Source: Microbaculum marinisediminis (GTDB lineage: Bacteria > Pseudomonadota > Alphaproteobacteria > Rhizobiales > Tepidamorphaceae). Taken from it: DNA of 64,000 nt. The position numbers and the translations under genes were made by a program. The stretch covers positions 1-64,000 of the forward strand of contig NZ_JALIDZ010000013.1 in NCBI RefSeq assembly GCF_025397915.1. The letters run 5' to 3'. The notes under the pieces were generated by a model. That model was given only the letters and a program-made list of their open reading frames with translations. It was not told where the DNA came from and searched no databases. Positions within the stretch are counted from its first letter, which is position 1; each line of letters starts with the position of its first letter. This document shows positions 41,987 to 51,193 of the stretch, piece after piece.

Positions 41987-43615
41987 TCAGCTCTTATCGC
42001 GCAACAGGCGGCGTATGACCTTGCCGGTCGTCGTCAGCGGCATCTCCTCGAGGAACGCGATCTCGCGCGGATACTCGTGGGCGGCCAGCCGGTCGCGGAC
42101 GAAGTCCTGGATATCGGTCACGAGCGCGTCGTCGGGCTCGACGCCCTCTCGCGGAACGATGAAGGCCTTTACGATCTCCGTGCGGACAGGGTCCGGCTTG
42201 CCGACGACGGCGGCCAGCGCCACGGCGGGATGGGCGATCAGGCAGTCCTCGATCTCGCCGGGGCCGATGCGGTATCCGGCCGAGGTGATCACGTCGTCGT
42301 CGCGGCCGACGAAGAAGAAATATCCCTCCTCGTCGACGAGGCCCTGGTCGCCGGTCTTCATCCAGTCGCCGACGAACTTGTCGTCGGTCGCCTCGGGCCG
42401 GCCCCAGTATTCCAGGAACATCACCGGATCGGGCCTGCGCACGGCGATCTGACCGATCTCGCCGGGAGCGAGAACGTTGCCGTCCTCGTCGATCACCGCG
42501 ACGTCGTGGCCGGGCACCGGCTTGCCGATGGCGCCCGGTTTCGACACGCCTATGGCCGCGCAGGAGGACAGCACCAGATTGCATTCGGTCTGACCGTAGA
42601 ATTCGTTGACGGTGAGGCCCAGCGCCTGCTTCGCCCAGTCGTAGACCTCGGCGCCCAGCGATTCCCCGCCGCTACCGACCGTGCGCAGCGAGATGTTCCA
42701 GCGATCGCGCGGGTTGCGGACGCCGCGCATCATCCGAAGCGCCGTCGGCGGGATGAAGGCGTTGCGGATGCCGAGCTCGGCCATCAGCGCGAAGGCGAAT
42801 TCGGGATCGAACTTCTCGAACCGGCAGGCGACGACCGGCACGCCGTGGTAGAGCGCGGGAAACAGGATATTGAGCAGGCCGCCCGCCCAGGCCCAGTCGG
42901 CTGGCGTCCAGGCGATGTCGCCGGGCTGCGGGAAGAATTCGTGCGGCATCTCCACCCCGGGCAGATGGCCAGGGAAGACGCGATGGCCGTGCAAGGCGCC
43001 CTTCGCCGCGCCGGTGGTGCCGGAGGTGTAGATGATGAGGGCCGGGTCGTCTCGGCCGGTGTCCGCGATTTCGAAATGCGGCGAGGCGCGGTCGCAGGCT
43101 GCGTGAAAGTCTTCGGCGCCACCCGGACTATCCCCGCCGGGCCCGTCGACGGAGAAGATGGTGTGCAGCGTCTCGGGATAATTTTCGAGACGGGCGATCT
43201 TGGTAAGGCCGTCCGCGCCGGTGACGAGCGCGCAGGCGCCGGAGTCGGTCAACCGGTATTCGAGCGCGTCGACGCCGAACAGCATGGCGAGCGGTATGAC
43301 GATCGCCCCCAGTTTGTAGGCTGCGAGATGCGCGATCGCCGTTTCCGGGCCTTGCGGCAACAGCAGTGCCACCCGGTCGCCACGTTTGACGCCGGCGGCG
43401 GACAGCGCGTTGGCGAACCGGTTCGAGCGGTCGCTCAGCGTTCCGTAGGTGATCTTCTCGACCGAGCCGTCGGCCAGCCTGTTCAGGATCGCGACCCGGC
43501 CGGGGTCCCGCGCGGCCCAGCGGTCGCAAGCGAAATGGGCGATATTGAACCGTTCCGGGATGTCCCAGCGGAACCGTTTGACGAGCTCGTCGTAAGAGGA
43601 GGCGTTCGGCAGCAT
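41987..43615 (-). CDS. acyl-CoA synthetase (medium-chain/ACSM-like)
   Basis: 542 residues, ANL superfamily. The P-loop YTSGTTGAAKGAL is near 197, EFYGQTECN near 338, GDQGLVDEEGYFFFVGRDDDVI near 416, and the catalytic Lys in TTTGKVIRR near 532. The C-terminal pattern matches ACSM-type acyl-CoA synthetases that activate medium-chain or aromatic acids. The neighbouring acyltransferase converges on it; an operon partner is not evident. Confidence 0.9.
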   Translation of the reverse strand: MLPNASSYDELVKRFRWDIPERFNIAHFACDRWAARDPGRVAILNRLADGSVEKITYGTLSDRSNRFANALSAAGVKRGDRVALLLPQGPETAIAHLAAYKLGAIVIPLAMLFGVDALEYRLTDSGACALVTGADGLTKIARLENYPETLHTIFSVDGPGGDSPGGAEDFHAACDRASPHFEIADTGRDDPALIIYTSGTTGAAKGALHGHRVFPGHLPGVEMPHEFFPQPGDIAWTPADWAWAGGLLNILFPALYHGVPVVACRFEKFDPEFAFALMAELGIRNAFIPPTALRMMRGVRNPRDRWNISLRTVGSGGESLGAEVYDWAKQALGLTVNEFYGQTECNLVLSSCAAIGVSKPGAIGKPVPGHDVAVIDEDGNVLAPGEIGQIAVRRPDPVMFLEYWGRPEATDDKFVGDWMKTGDQGLVDEEGYFFFVGRDDDVITSAGYRIGPGEIEDCLIAHPAVALAAVVGKPDPVRTEIVKAFIVPREGVEPDDALVTDIQDFVRDRLAAHEYPREIAFLEEMPLTTTGKVIRRLLRDKS

Positions 43616-43717
43616 GGCGCGCCTTCATCGTAAGAGGCGGCCGGATCGTAGAAACCGGAGCGGTTTATTGCAACGTTCCGGGTAACAAACTGCTGGGCAG
43701 ACGGCCTTTTGGGGGGC

Positions 43718-44245
43718 TCAGGTGGGCTTGGCCATGATCAGCACCCAGTAGACCTTGTATTTGGTGCCGGGCAGATAGACCGCGGCAATGCCGAGGTTCT
43801 CGGCGGGCTCGAACAGCATGGTGTCCCGGTGCGGTTCGCTGTCGCGCCAGCCGGAAAACGCCTCGGCCAACGTGTAGTAGCCGGCGCTGACCGATTCCTT
43901 GACCTCTGCGGTCTCATATCCGGCTGCGGCGAGCCGCGCTTCCAGCTTGCCGTCGGGCCGGATCGCCGCGCCTTTGCTGGCGGCTGCCGCGAGATCGCGG
44001 GCGTAGTCGCGCGCGAGGCCGTTCAGCCTGTCATCGAGTGTGACGTCCGACAGGCCGTTCTTGGCGCGATAGGCGTTAACCATGCCGAGTGCCGAGGCCT
44101 CGTCGAGGTCGCCGGCGACCTCGGCGAGGTTCGCGTAGAGCGGTGACCGGGACCCGGAGTCCGGGCCGAAGCAGCCGGTCAGCAATGTCGGCACGACCGC
44201 CGCTATGGCCAGCCGCAGAACGAACGCGCGCGCGAACGGGATCAT
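43718..44245 (-). CDS. CAP-domain lipoprotein
   Basis: 175 residues. A signal peptide with a lipobox (LLTGC near 21-25) means the mature protein is tethered to a membrane. The CAP/SCP fold follows, with MVNAYRAKNGLSDVTLD near 55, GYYTLAEAFSGWRDSEPHRDTML near 122 and the closing strand KVYWVLIMAKPT. The His and Glu pair of the CAP cavity is in the EPHRDTMLFEPAENLGIA stretch. Its ATG overlaps the stop of the channel gene by 4 nt, so translation is coupled. Confidence 0.87.
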   Translation of the reverse strand: MIPFARAFVLRLAIAAVVPTLLTGCFGPDSGSRSPLYANLAEVAGDLDEASALGMVNAYRAKNGLSDVTLDDRLNGLARDYARDLAAAASKGAAIRPDGKLEARLAAAGYETAEVKESVSAGYYTLAEAFSGWRDSEPHRDTMLFEPAENLGIAAVYLPGTKYKVYWVLIMAKPT

Positions 44246-46725
44246 TCGGCCGGTTTCTCCGTTGAGCGGGAGCGCCCACCGATCGCTTCCTCGAGCCGGT
44301 CGATGTCGCGCAGGTTGATGTCGCGCTGCGGGAACGGAATTTCGATGCTGGCCTCGCGGAAGCGCTTCAGGATCTCGAACCGGAAGTCGCTGCGTACGGT
44401 CAGCGAGTTGTTCACGTCGCCGATATAGGCAAAGAGGTTGAACACGAGCGAGGAGTCGCCGAAGTCCATGAAATAGACCCGCGGCTCGGGATAGGCCAGA
44501 ACGTTGGGATGCCCCCGGGCGATATCGAGCAGGATATCGCGCACCGTCTCCGGATCGGCGCCATAGGCCACGCCGATGGGGATGACGACGCGGCCCATCA
44601 TGTTGGAATGCATCCAGTTTTTGACCGTACCGGTAATCAGGTCGGAATTGGGGACGATGACGGTCGCCCGATCGAAGGTCTCTATCTCGGTCGAGCGGAT
44701 GGAAATCTTCCGGACATTGCCCTGTTCGGCGCCGACGACGATCCAGTCGCCTTCCTTTATCGGCCGTTCGGCAAGAAGGATAAGGCCTGAAACGAAGTTG
44801 CTGACGATCGACTGGAGACCGAAACCAATGCCGACGGACAGGGCACCGGCCAGCAGAGCGACGTTCTCCAGGTTGAGGCCCATATAGGTGACGGAGAGGA
44901 TCGCGGCGAGGATGACGCCGGCGTAGCCCGCAATGGTCCGGATCGAATTGCGCAGGCCCAGATCGAGCTGCGTATTGGGCAGGAAGCGATTGGCAAGCCA
45001 GCTCTGGATCGCCCGCGTCGCCACCAGGCCGATGACGAGCACGATCAGCGCGCCGAGGATCGACGACAGCGAAATCGTTACGCCGCCAATCCTGAAGCCG
45101 AAGAAGGCATTCTGGATCCATTGGTTCCACTGGCGGGTATCGAAGCCCCAGGGCAGCATGACCAGAACGGCGCCGCAGATGACGACCAGAATGCGCAGCA
45201 GGCCGCTCGCCACCAGAGCGAGCTGCATGACACCGCTTTCGCTGATGCCGAAAGCCGAAGCGACGAAGCTGCCGATACGGCTGGTGGGAACCAGAACGGC
45301 ATTGACCGTTTCTTCTATCAGTCCGAGCAGCAGCCAGACGATCGCGAACACGGCGCCGGCCAGTACGAGCTGGATAGCGAGGAAATTGGCGAGCGCGATG
45401 AATCCGGTGATCAGTGCCGCGAAGATGGCGAAGGTCGAAAGCCAGATGATGCGGTGCATCCATTGCCAGATAAGGCTGGTCTGGCCGGCTTCGCCAAGAG
45501 GGATCTCGCGCCAGGCGGAGGCAAGCCGCCGCAATGCGCTCGCTATGAGGGCGGCGATCAACAGAGCGGCCAGAGCGCGCTTTACGATCTCGACCGAAAC
45601 CGGCGCGACCAGCACGTCGTTGGCCGTTTCCAGATAGCCGCCGACGGCGAGAACGCCGGCGATCAGGGTCACCGATGCAACGGTCTGGGCTGCAGCGGCA
45701 TCGGACAGGTTGATGGGGCGCCAGGCCGGCCGCAGCGGCGCACAGATGCCGCGGGCCAGTCCAAACAGGAAGCTGAAGCTGGCAACCGCAGCGAACATGC
45801 CGCGGTTCATCTCGATCAGGCGGGGCGTGAGCAGGCCGCTGGTATCCAGCGCCAGATAGACGACCGCGATGGCGACCACCGGTAGGATGCCGTCCGTCAC
45901 CATTACCAGAACCGCGCGGGACAGCTTCTGAAGACGCGGCACCTCTGTGTCGGCTTCGCCGATCGGCGGGGCGAACTTGCGCATGAAGCGGCGCACGAAA
46001 ACGCCGATCACGATCGCAACGATGAATGCCACGGCGATGACTAGCGCTGATTCGACGTTCATTCGAGAAACAGCGACCGCCCAGGAATCTGTGATCAGCA
46101 GGGTAAAGCCGCGCGTGACTTTCGGAACGTCCTGCAGCCCGTCAATCCAGAGAGACGGATTGAGAATGCTGTGGTTGCGCACCAAAAGCGACCGGGAGAA
46201 GCGGTCACGTCGCTCGGCCGCAACTTCGCGAACGACCTGCTCGGCCTGGACGATGGCGAGCCGGACCTTCTTCAGGGTCGCGTCCGCCGCCGCCAGCGCG
46301 GCTGTCTCCGCCCTGCGGCGTTCGGCAATGTCCGGTGTCTCCGGCGGATCGTTCTCGCCGGGCGCCGGGCCGAGTTGATCGAGCCGCGCCTGGATCGCCG
46401 CGACATCGGGCTCGATCTGGGAGGCCAGGGCGCGCGCCTGTTCGATGATGTCCTCGGCTGCGGTCCGTGCGGCCGCGAGCTCCTCATCCGTCACGCCGTC
46501 GCGCTGAATGGCGAGCAGGGTGTTGTCGAGGTTGAGTTTCCAGGCGTCGGCCCGCTGGCCGATCGCGGATTGCGCCGCAGCCGGTGCCGAGAGCGCGGTG
46601 CCGGCTTGCGGTTGTCCTGCCGTGCCGGATGTGCCGGTTTGCGCGAAGCCATGCGCCGGCAGGGATACCGCCAGGACGGCCAGGATCGTGAAAATCACCG
46701 CAAATCGCCCGCGGCGCGCTGTCAT
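44242..46725 (-). CDS. MscK-type mechanosensitive ion channel
   Basis: 827 residues from the ATG at 46725 (AGGAGAG before it). It has a signal peptide to about residue 28, a periplasmic helical region to about 200 (DUF3772-like), and about ten membrane helices. The C-terminal MscS core has VALLAGALSVGIGFGLQ as the pore-lining helix and LLAERPIKEGDWIVVGAEQG as the beta domain. It releases ions and small solutes on hypo-osmotic shock. The frame continues upstream without a stop to 47484, but that part is antisense to the DedA gene. Confidence 0.9.
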   Translation of the reverse strand: MTARRGRFAVIFTILAVLAVSLPAHGFAQTGTSGTAGQPQAGTALSAPAAAQSAIGQRADAWKLNLDNTLLAIQRDGVTDEELAAARTAAEDIIEQARALASQIEPDVAAIQARLDQLGPAPGENDPPETPDIAERRRAETAALAAADATLKKVRLAIVQAEQVVREVAAERRDRFSRSLLVRNHSILNPSLWIDGLQDVPKVTRGFTLLITDSWAVAVSRMNVESALVIAVAFIVAIVIGVFVRRFMRKFAPPIGEADTEVPRLQKLSRAVLVMVTDGILPVVAIAVVYLALDTSGLLTPRLIEMNRGMFAAVASFSFLFGLARGICAPLRPAWRPINLSDAAAAQTVASVTLIAGVLAVGGYLETANDVLVAPVSVEIVKRALAALLIAALIASALRRLASAWREIPLGEAGQTSLIWQWMHRIIWLSTFAIFAALITGFIALANFLAIQLVLAGAVFAIVWLLLGLIEETVNAVLVPTSRIGSFVASAFGISESGVMQLALVASGLLRILVVICGAVLVMLPWGFDTRQWNQWIQNAFFGFRIGGVTISLSSILGALIVLVIGLVATRAIQSWLANRFLPNTQLDLGLRNSIRTIAGYAGVILAAILSVTYMGLNLENVALLAGALSVGIGFGLQSIVSNFVSGLILLAERPIKEGDWIVVGAEQGNVRKISIRSTEIETFDRATVIVPNSDLITGTVKNWMHSNMMGRVVIPIGVAYGADPETVRDILLDIARGHPNVLAYPEPRVYFMDFGDSSLVFNLFAYIGDVNNSLTVRSDFRFEILKRFREASIEIPFPQRDINLRDIDRLEEAIGGRSRSTEKPAE

Positions 46726-46808
46726 GGGCGCTCTCCTTCCGAATCGACGGTCACAATAGACAGGAATTCCAGGCGGGACGAGGGCAGGCCATCGCGCGGA
46801 ACAGCGGA

Positions 46809-47447
46809 TCAGGGGCGGTCGGTCGGGGCCGATGATGGCACCGTTCTGGCAAGGAGCAGGACCAGGCCGACGGCGCAGAGCGCCGTGGCGACGGCCGCAG
46901 CGATCCCCCAGGGGCCAAGGCGATGCGCAAGGTCGGAGATGCTGGAGACATGTCCGGCGAAGTACCAGGCGCCGAGCCCCCAGGTGCCAACCCAAAGGAA
47001 GCCTCCGATCACGTTGAACAGCAGAAATCGCGGGAACGGCATGCCGGCGGTACCGGCGACAAGACCGTTCAGTTGCCGCAGGATGTCGAAGAAACGGGCG
47101 AAAACGACGGCGATCGGGCCGTAGCGGGTGAAGACGGATTCGACCTTGGCGAACCGTTCGTGGGTGAGGCCGAAGCGGCGCCCGTGATGGAGGATCAGGG
47201 TGCGGCCGAGCGTGCGCCCGACGAGAAAGCCGACGCTGTCCCCGAGGACCGCGCCGCACCACGCCCAGACGAGCAGGGCGATCAAGGATATCTCGCCGCG
47301 GGCGGCGAGCGTTCCGGACAGAATCAGCAGGGATTCGCCCGGAAGCGGGGCACCAAAGGATTCCAGAAAGATGATCGCGCCGGCCGCGACCGGGCCATGG
47401 GCGCGGACGAAGCCCTCCGCATCGGTGAAAAGCGACTCGATCATCAT
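46809..47447 (-). CDS. DedA-family membrane protein
   Basis: 212 residues, VTT/SNARE-associated superfamily. It shows GAIIFLESFGAPLPGESLLILSGTLA near 24, then GDSVGFLVGRTLGR and GRFGLTHERFAKVESVFTRYGPIAVVFARFFDILRQLNGLVAGTAGMPF, with the conserved Arg and Pro. DedA proteins flip undecaprenyl phosphate or phospholipids. It precedes the mechanosensitive channel on the same strand, 83 nt away. Confidence 0.9.
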   Translation of the reverse strand: MMIESLFTDAEGFVRAHGPVAAGAIIFLESFGAPLPGESLLILSGTLAARGEISLIALLVWAWCGAVLGDSVGFLVGRTLGRTLILHHGRRFGLTHERFAKVESVFTRYGPIAVVFARFFDILRQLNGLVAGTAGMPFPRFLLFNVIGGFLWVGTWGLGAWYFAGHVSSISDLAHRLGPWGIAAAVATALCAVGLVLLLARTVPSSAPTDRP

Positions 47448-47619
47448 GGCCGCGGGACAGGCGGAGACGCGGCTCGCGCCGCAAGCGATATCAAAGGCCG
47501 TGCCGTCATGCCGAAAGTCCGGTTCTGCCTCGCGTCTCCTTCCTGTTTGCTATCTGGACGGTCCGCGGTCAATCTCGCTGGTCCGTCGGTTTTCATCGTT
47601 GCGAACAGGGAGGCGGGCA

Positions 47620-48966
47620 ATGCGCGACGAGGGTGCGCCGCGGCGCGTCGTGATCATGGGCGCGGCCGGGCGCGACTTTCACAATTTCAACACCGTCTAT
47701 CGCGGCGACCGCAGTGTCCGTGTCGTCGCCTTCACCGCCGCCCAGATCCCCGATATCGCCGGGCGCCGATACCCGGCCGCGCTCGCCGGGGCGCTCTATC
47801 CCGAAGGCATCCCGATCATCGACGAGGCCGGCCTGGCCGCGCTTTGCCGGGAAGAGGCCATCGATACCGTCGTCTTCGCCTATAGCGACGTGACGCACGC
47901 CCATGTGATGCATCAGGCGTCGATCGCGCTTGCCGCCGGCGCCGATTTCACACTGCTCGGGCCGAAGCACACGATGCTCAACGCCCAGGTGTCGGTGATC
48001 GCCGTCTGCGCCGTCAGAACCGGCTGCGGCAAGTCGCAGGTAACCCGCTGGCTTTCGCGGCTACTCAAGGAGAAGGGGCTGCGGGTGGCCGTGGTGCGGC
48101 ATCCTATGCCGTATGGCGATATCCAGCGGCAGGCGGTGCAGCGCTTCGAAACGCGCGGCGATCTCGACGCGGCCGACTGCACTGTGGAAGAGCGCGAGGA
48201 ATACGAGCCCCATCTGGCGCTCGGCACCGTCGTCTATGCCGGCGTCGACTACCGCGCGATCCTGAAACGGGCGGAAGCCGACGCCGACATCATCCTGTGG
48301 GACGGCGGCAACAACGATTTTCCCTTCTACGTGCCCGATTTGATGATCACCCTGGTCGATCCGATGCGGGCGGGCCACGAAACGGCCTATCACCCCGGCG
48401 AAACCGTGCTGCGCATGGCCGATATCGTGCTCGTCGCCAAGGCCGACGCGGTCGACGCGGGCGCGATAGCCGAGGTCAGCGGGACGGCGCGGCGGCTCAA
48501 TCCGGACGCCCGGATCGTGCGCGGGGCCTCGCCGGTGACGCTCGACGATCCGGCGCGCGTCAAGGGCCGGCGCGTGCTGGTGATAGAGGACGGGCCGACG
48601 ATCACTCATGGCGGCATGGCCTACGGCGCGGGCTATGTCGCGGCAATGCGTGCCGGCGCTGAGATCGTCGATCCGCGCGCGGCGGCGGCGGCGGCGCCGG
48701 AAATCGCAGCGATTTATGCGAAGTATCCGCATATCGGGGCGGTTCTGCCGGCCGTCGGCTACAGCGACGACCAGCTCGACGCGCTACGCAGAACCATCAA
48801 CGCCGCGAAGGTCGATGTCGTGATCTCGGCCACGCCCTGCGATCTTGCCGGTCTGATCGATGTGAGCGTGCCGATCGTGCGGGTGCGCTACGATTATGCG
48901 GAAATGGACGAACCGGGGCTCGGCGACCTTGTCGAGGCGTTCCTCGAACGGCGCGAGCGCGGTTAA
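47620..48966 (+). CDS. predicted GTPase, cyclic 2,3-diphosphoglycerate synthetase family
   Basis: 448 residues from the ATG at 47620. The N terminus is Rossmann-like (VVIMGAAGRDFHNFN, 10-24). The central P-loop has GxxGCGKS form in AVRTGCGKSQVTR at 131-143, followed by a WDGGNNDFPFY segment near 226. This matches the family of archaeal cyclic 2,3-diphosphoglycerate synthetase and its bacterial relatives (COG2403), whose bacterial function is not defined. It converges on the carbamate kinase gene, and the two stop codons overlap by 4 nt. The pairing recurs in other genomes (recollection). Confidence 0.82.
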   Translation: MRDEGAPRRVVIMGAAGRDFHNFNTVYRGDRSVRVVAFTAAQIPDIAGRRYPAALAGALYPEGIPIIDEAGLAALCREEAIDTVVFAYSDVTHAHVMHQASIALAAGADFTLLGPKHTMLNAQVSVIAVCAVRTGCGKSQVTRWLSRLLKEKGLRVAVVRHPMPYGDIQRQAVQRFETRGDLDAADCTVEEREEYEPHLALGTVVYAGVDYRAILKRAEADADIILWDGGNNDFPFYVPDLMITLVDPMRAGHETAYHPGETVLRMADIVLVAKADAVDAGAIAEVSGTARRLNPDARIVRGASPVTLDDPARVKGRRVLVIEDGPTITHGGMAYGAGYVAAMRAGAEIVDPRAAAAAAPEIAAIYAKYPHIGAVLPAVGYSDDQLDALRRTINAAKVDVVISATPCDLAGLIDVSVPIVRVRYDYAEMDEPGLGDLVEAFLERRERG

Positions 48967-49910
48967 TCCCAGAACTCCGTTGCGGTCGCGCGCGCGGTGA
49001 TCGCGGTGCCGGCCGCGCCGGCAAGTATCGCCGCGGCATCCTTCAGCGCGCCGATGCCGGCGGTGCCGCCGGTCGCCTCGACAAAGCGGCAGGCGGCCTC
49101 GACCTTCGGGCCCATGGAGCCCTCGGCGAAGCGGTGCCGGCGGATCGCGTCCGGCGAAATCCGCTTTATTCTCCGTGCCTTGGGCGTGTCACAGTCGAGA
49201 TAGACACCGTCGACATCGGTAAGCAGCAGCAACGCCCCGGCCCGCACTTGCGTGGCCAGCAGGGCGCTTGCCTTGTCCTTGTCGATCACCGCTTCGACGC
49301 CGACGAGACCGCCGTCGTCGCGGCGCACGACCGGGATGCCGCCGCCGCCGGCGCAGATGACGATGACGCCGTTTTCGACGAGCAGCTCGATGACGCCGAT
49401 CTCGAAAATGCGCCTGGGCTCCGGCGAGGCAACCACTCGGCGATAGCCGACTCCGTCGCGGCAAAAGGTCCAGCCGCGGTCGTCTTGGAGTCGCCGCGAG
49501 TCGGCTTGCGAATAGACCGGGCCGATCGGCTTGGTCGGCGCGGCGAAGGCCGGGTCGTTCCGGTCCACCTCGATCTGGGTCAGTACCGTCGCGCAGCGAC
49601 GGCCGGCCGGCAGCCGGTTCATCAGCTCCTGCTCGATCAGGTAGCCGATCTGGCCTTCGGTCTCGGCGTCGAGGACGTCGAGCGGATAGGCGTCCGTGGC
49701 GCGGTAGGCGGCCCCCTGAAGGGCGAGGAGGCCCACCTGCGGGCCGTTGCCGTGAGTGACGACGAGGCTGTGGGACGCCGCGATCGGGGCGAGCGCGCTG
49801 GCGGCGACCGCGACGTTGCGGCGCTGGTTGGCGGCGGTCAGCGGTTCGCCGCGCCTGAGCAAGGCGTTGCCGCCGAGCGCGGCGACGAGACGCGTCGATG
49901 GCGGCCTCAT
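48963..49910 (-). CDS. carbamate kinase
   Basis: It transfers phosphate between carbamoyl phosphate and ADP, giving ATP and carbamate. 315 residues from the ATG at 49910. Landmarks: ALGGNALLRRGE at 11-22, THGNGPQVG at 52-60, and AGGGGIPVVRRDDG near 205 with the ATP-binding glycines. No arginine deiminase or ornithine carbamoyltransferase is adjacent, so it is not a standard arginine-fermentation operon. Its start overlaps a 41-residue upstream frame by 4 nt. Confidence 0.92.
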   Translation of the reverse strand: MRPPSTRLVAALGGNALLRRGEPLTAANQRRNVAVAASALAPIAASHSLVVTHGNGPQVGLLALQGAAYRATDAYPLDVLDAETEGQIGYLIEQELMNRLPAGRRCATVLTQIEVDRNDPAFAAPTKPIGPVYSQADSRRLQDDRGWTFCRDGVGYRRVVASPEPRRIFEIGVIELLVENGVIVICAGGGGIPVVRRDDGGLVGVEAVIDKDKASALLATQVRAGALLLLTDVDGVYLDCDTPKARRIKRISPDAIRRHRFAEGSMGPKVEAACRFVEATGGTAGIGALKDAAAILAGAAGTAITARATATEFWD

Positions 49911-50032
49911 CCGCACGGCGGCGCGACCTCGCGGTCCGGAATGGCAGCGCCGGTGGCCATGATGTCGGCGATCGCGCGGCGGGATATGTCGCCGCGCCAT
50001 TTTCGACCCTCTTCATGGCTGGGCGTGGGCAT
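49907..50032 (-). CDS. small coupled protein upstream of carbamate kinase (41 aa)
   Basis: A 41-residue frame from an ATG at 50032, preceded by GAAGGAG with 7 nt spacing, a strong ribosome site. It ends in ATGA shared with the carbamate kinase start. The peptide begins MPTPSHEEGRKWRGDIS and carries RRAIADIMATG; it is hydrophilic with no membrane span or known motif. It is either a real small subunit or a leader that couples translation of the kinase. Confidence 0.55.
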   Translation of the reverse strand: MPTPSHEEGRKWRGDISRRAIADIMATGAAIPDREVAPPCG

Positions 50033-50248
50033 TGCCGGTCTCCTTCGCGGCCAAGGGGGCAGGCGTGATACTAGCGCACTAAACCGGTCCGGCCGCGGTC
50101 CTGTCGAGGCTCCGCGCCGATGCCGCGCCGATGCCGGAGCGGTGCGACAAGCATTTTTTCCGATAATCGCCTATATGAGGAGGCGCCGGCTTCGGCCACG
50201 GCATCGCAACGCCACCGGAACGCCACGCCGCATATCGGACCGAGAACG

Positions 50249-51190
50249 TTGAACGACCCCGATCTATCCCGCCTGGAGACGCGGCTCGGCCGGCTGCACG
50301 CGCGCCAGCGCCTGGGCGTGGAGACGGATCACGAGGCCCAGATCTTCGGATACGGCCGCAATTTCTTCCATCTGGAAAACTCGCGGCTGTTCGCGCTCGC
50401 CGTCGAATATGGCCTGAAGGCCACCGGTCTGTACTGGCGGGGAAAGCGCAACGCGACCCGCGTCGTCCTGCGCGAGAACATCGTCAGATCCGCCGTGCTG
50501 CCGCCCGCCTTCGACGGCTACACGGTGTTGCAGCTGAGCGACCTGCACGGCGACGCCAGCCTGCGGGCGATGGCGCGGGTGCGCGAGATGATCGGCGGCC
50601 TCACCTACGATCTCTGCGTCCTGACCGGCGATTATCGCGGGCCGACGCACGGCCCGCACGGCCCCGCGGTCAAGATCGTCGCCGAACTGCTGCCGGCGAT
50701 CACGACACCGGTGTTCGGCATCCTCGGCAACCACGACACGGTGCGCATGGTGCCGGATCTCGAGGATCTCGGCATCCGCATGCTGATGAACGAGGCGGCG
50801 GTGATTGAGCGCGACGGGGCGCGGATCCACGTCGTCGGTGTCGATGATCCGCATTTCTACCGCGCCGAGAACATCGAGAAGGCGGTCGCCACGGTGCCGG
50901 ACGACGACTTCTCGATCCTGCTGGCGCACACGCCGGAAATCTACCGCCAGGCGGCGCATGCCGGATTCGACATGATGCTTTGCGGCCATACCCATGGCGG
51001 CCAGATCTGCCTGCCCGGCGGCATCCCGATCACCCTGGATTCGGAGCTGCCGCGCCGGCTCGGGGCGGGCGCCTGGGCGCATCACGGCATGGCCGGCTAC
51101 ACCTCGCGGGGCGCGGGCACGTCGATCGTGCCGGTGCGGTTCAACTGCGCGCCGGAAATCACCCTGCATCGCCTGGAGGTGGCGCGCTGA
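50249..51190 (+). CDS. calcineurin-like metallophosphoesterase
   Basis: About 313 residues from a TTG at 50249 (an ATG at 50120 in frame adds 43 low-complexity residues). The phosphoesterase metal motifs are present: QLSDLHGD near 93, LTGDYRG near 121, GNHDTVRM near 154, HTPEIYRQ near 225 and GHTHGGQICLP near 245. It resembles YkuE-type enzymes, but has no twin-arginine signal or membrane anchor. The substrate could be a phospholipid headgroup precursor or a nucleotide. Confidence 0.83.
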   Translation: MNDPDLSRLETRLGRLHARQRLGVETDHEAQIFGYGRNFFHLENSRLFALAVEYGLKATGLYWRGKRNATRVVLRENIVRSAVLPPAFDGYTVLQLSDLHGDASLRAMARVREMIGGLTYDLCVLTGDYRGPTHGPHGPAVKIVAELLPAITTPVFGILGNHDTVRMVPDLEDLGIRMLMNEAAVIERDGARIHVVGVDDPHFYRAENIEKAVATVPDDDFSILLAHTPEIYRQAAHAGFDMMLCGHTHGGQICLPGGIPITLDSELPRRLGAGAWAHHGMAGYTSRGAGTSIVPVRFNCAPEITLHRLEVAR

Positions 51191-51193
51191 GCC

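Noticed and set aside
46726-47484. N-terminal extension of the MscK-type channel frame up to 47484.
   Set aside because: It is antisense-like overlap with the DedA gene in another frame; the ATG at 46725 has a good ribosome site and a signal peptide.
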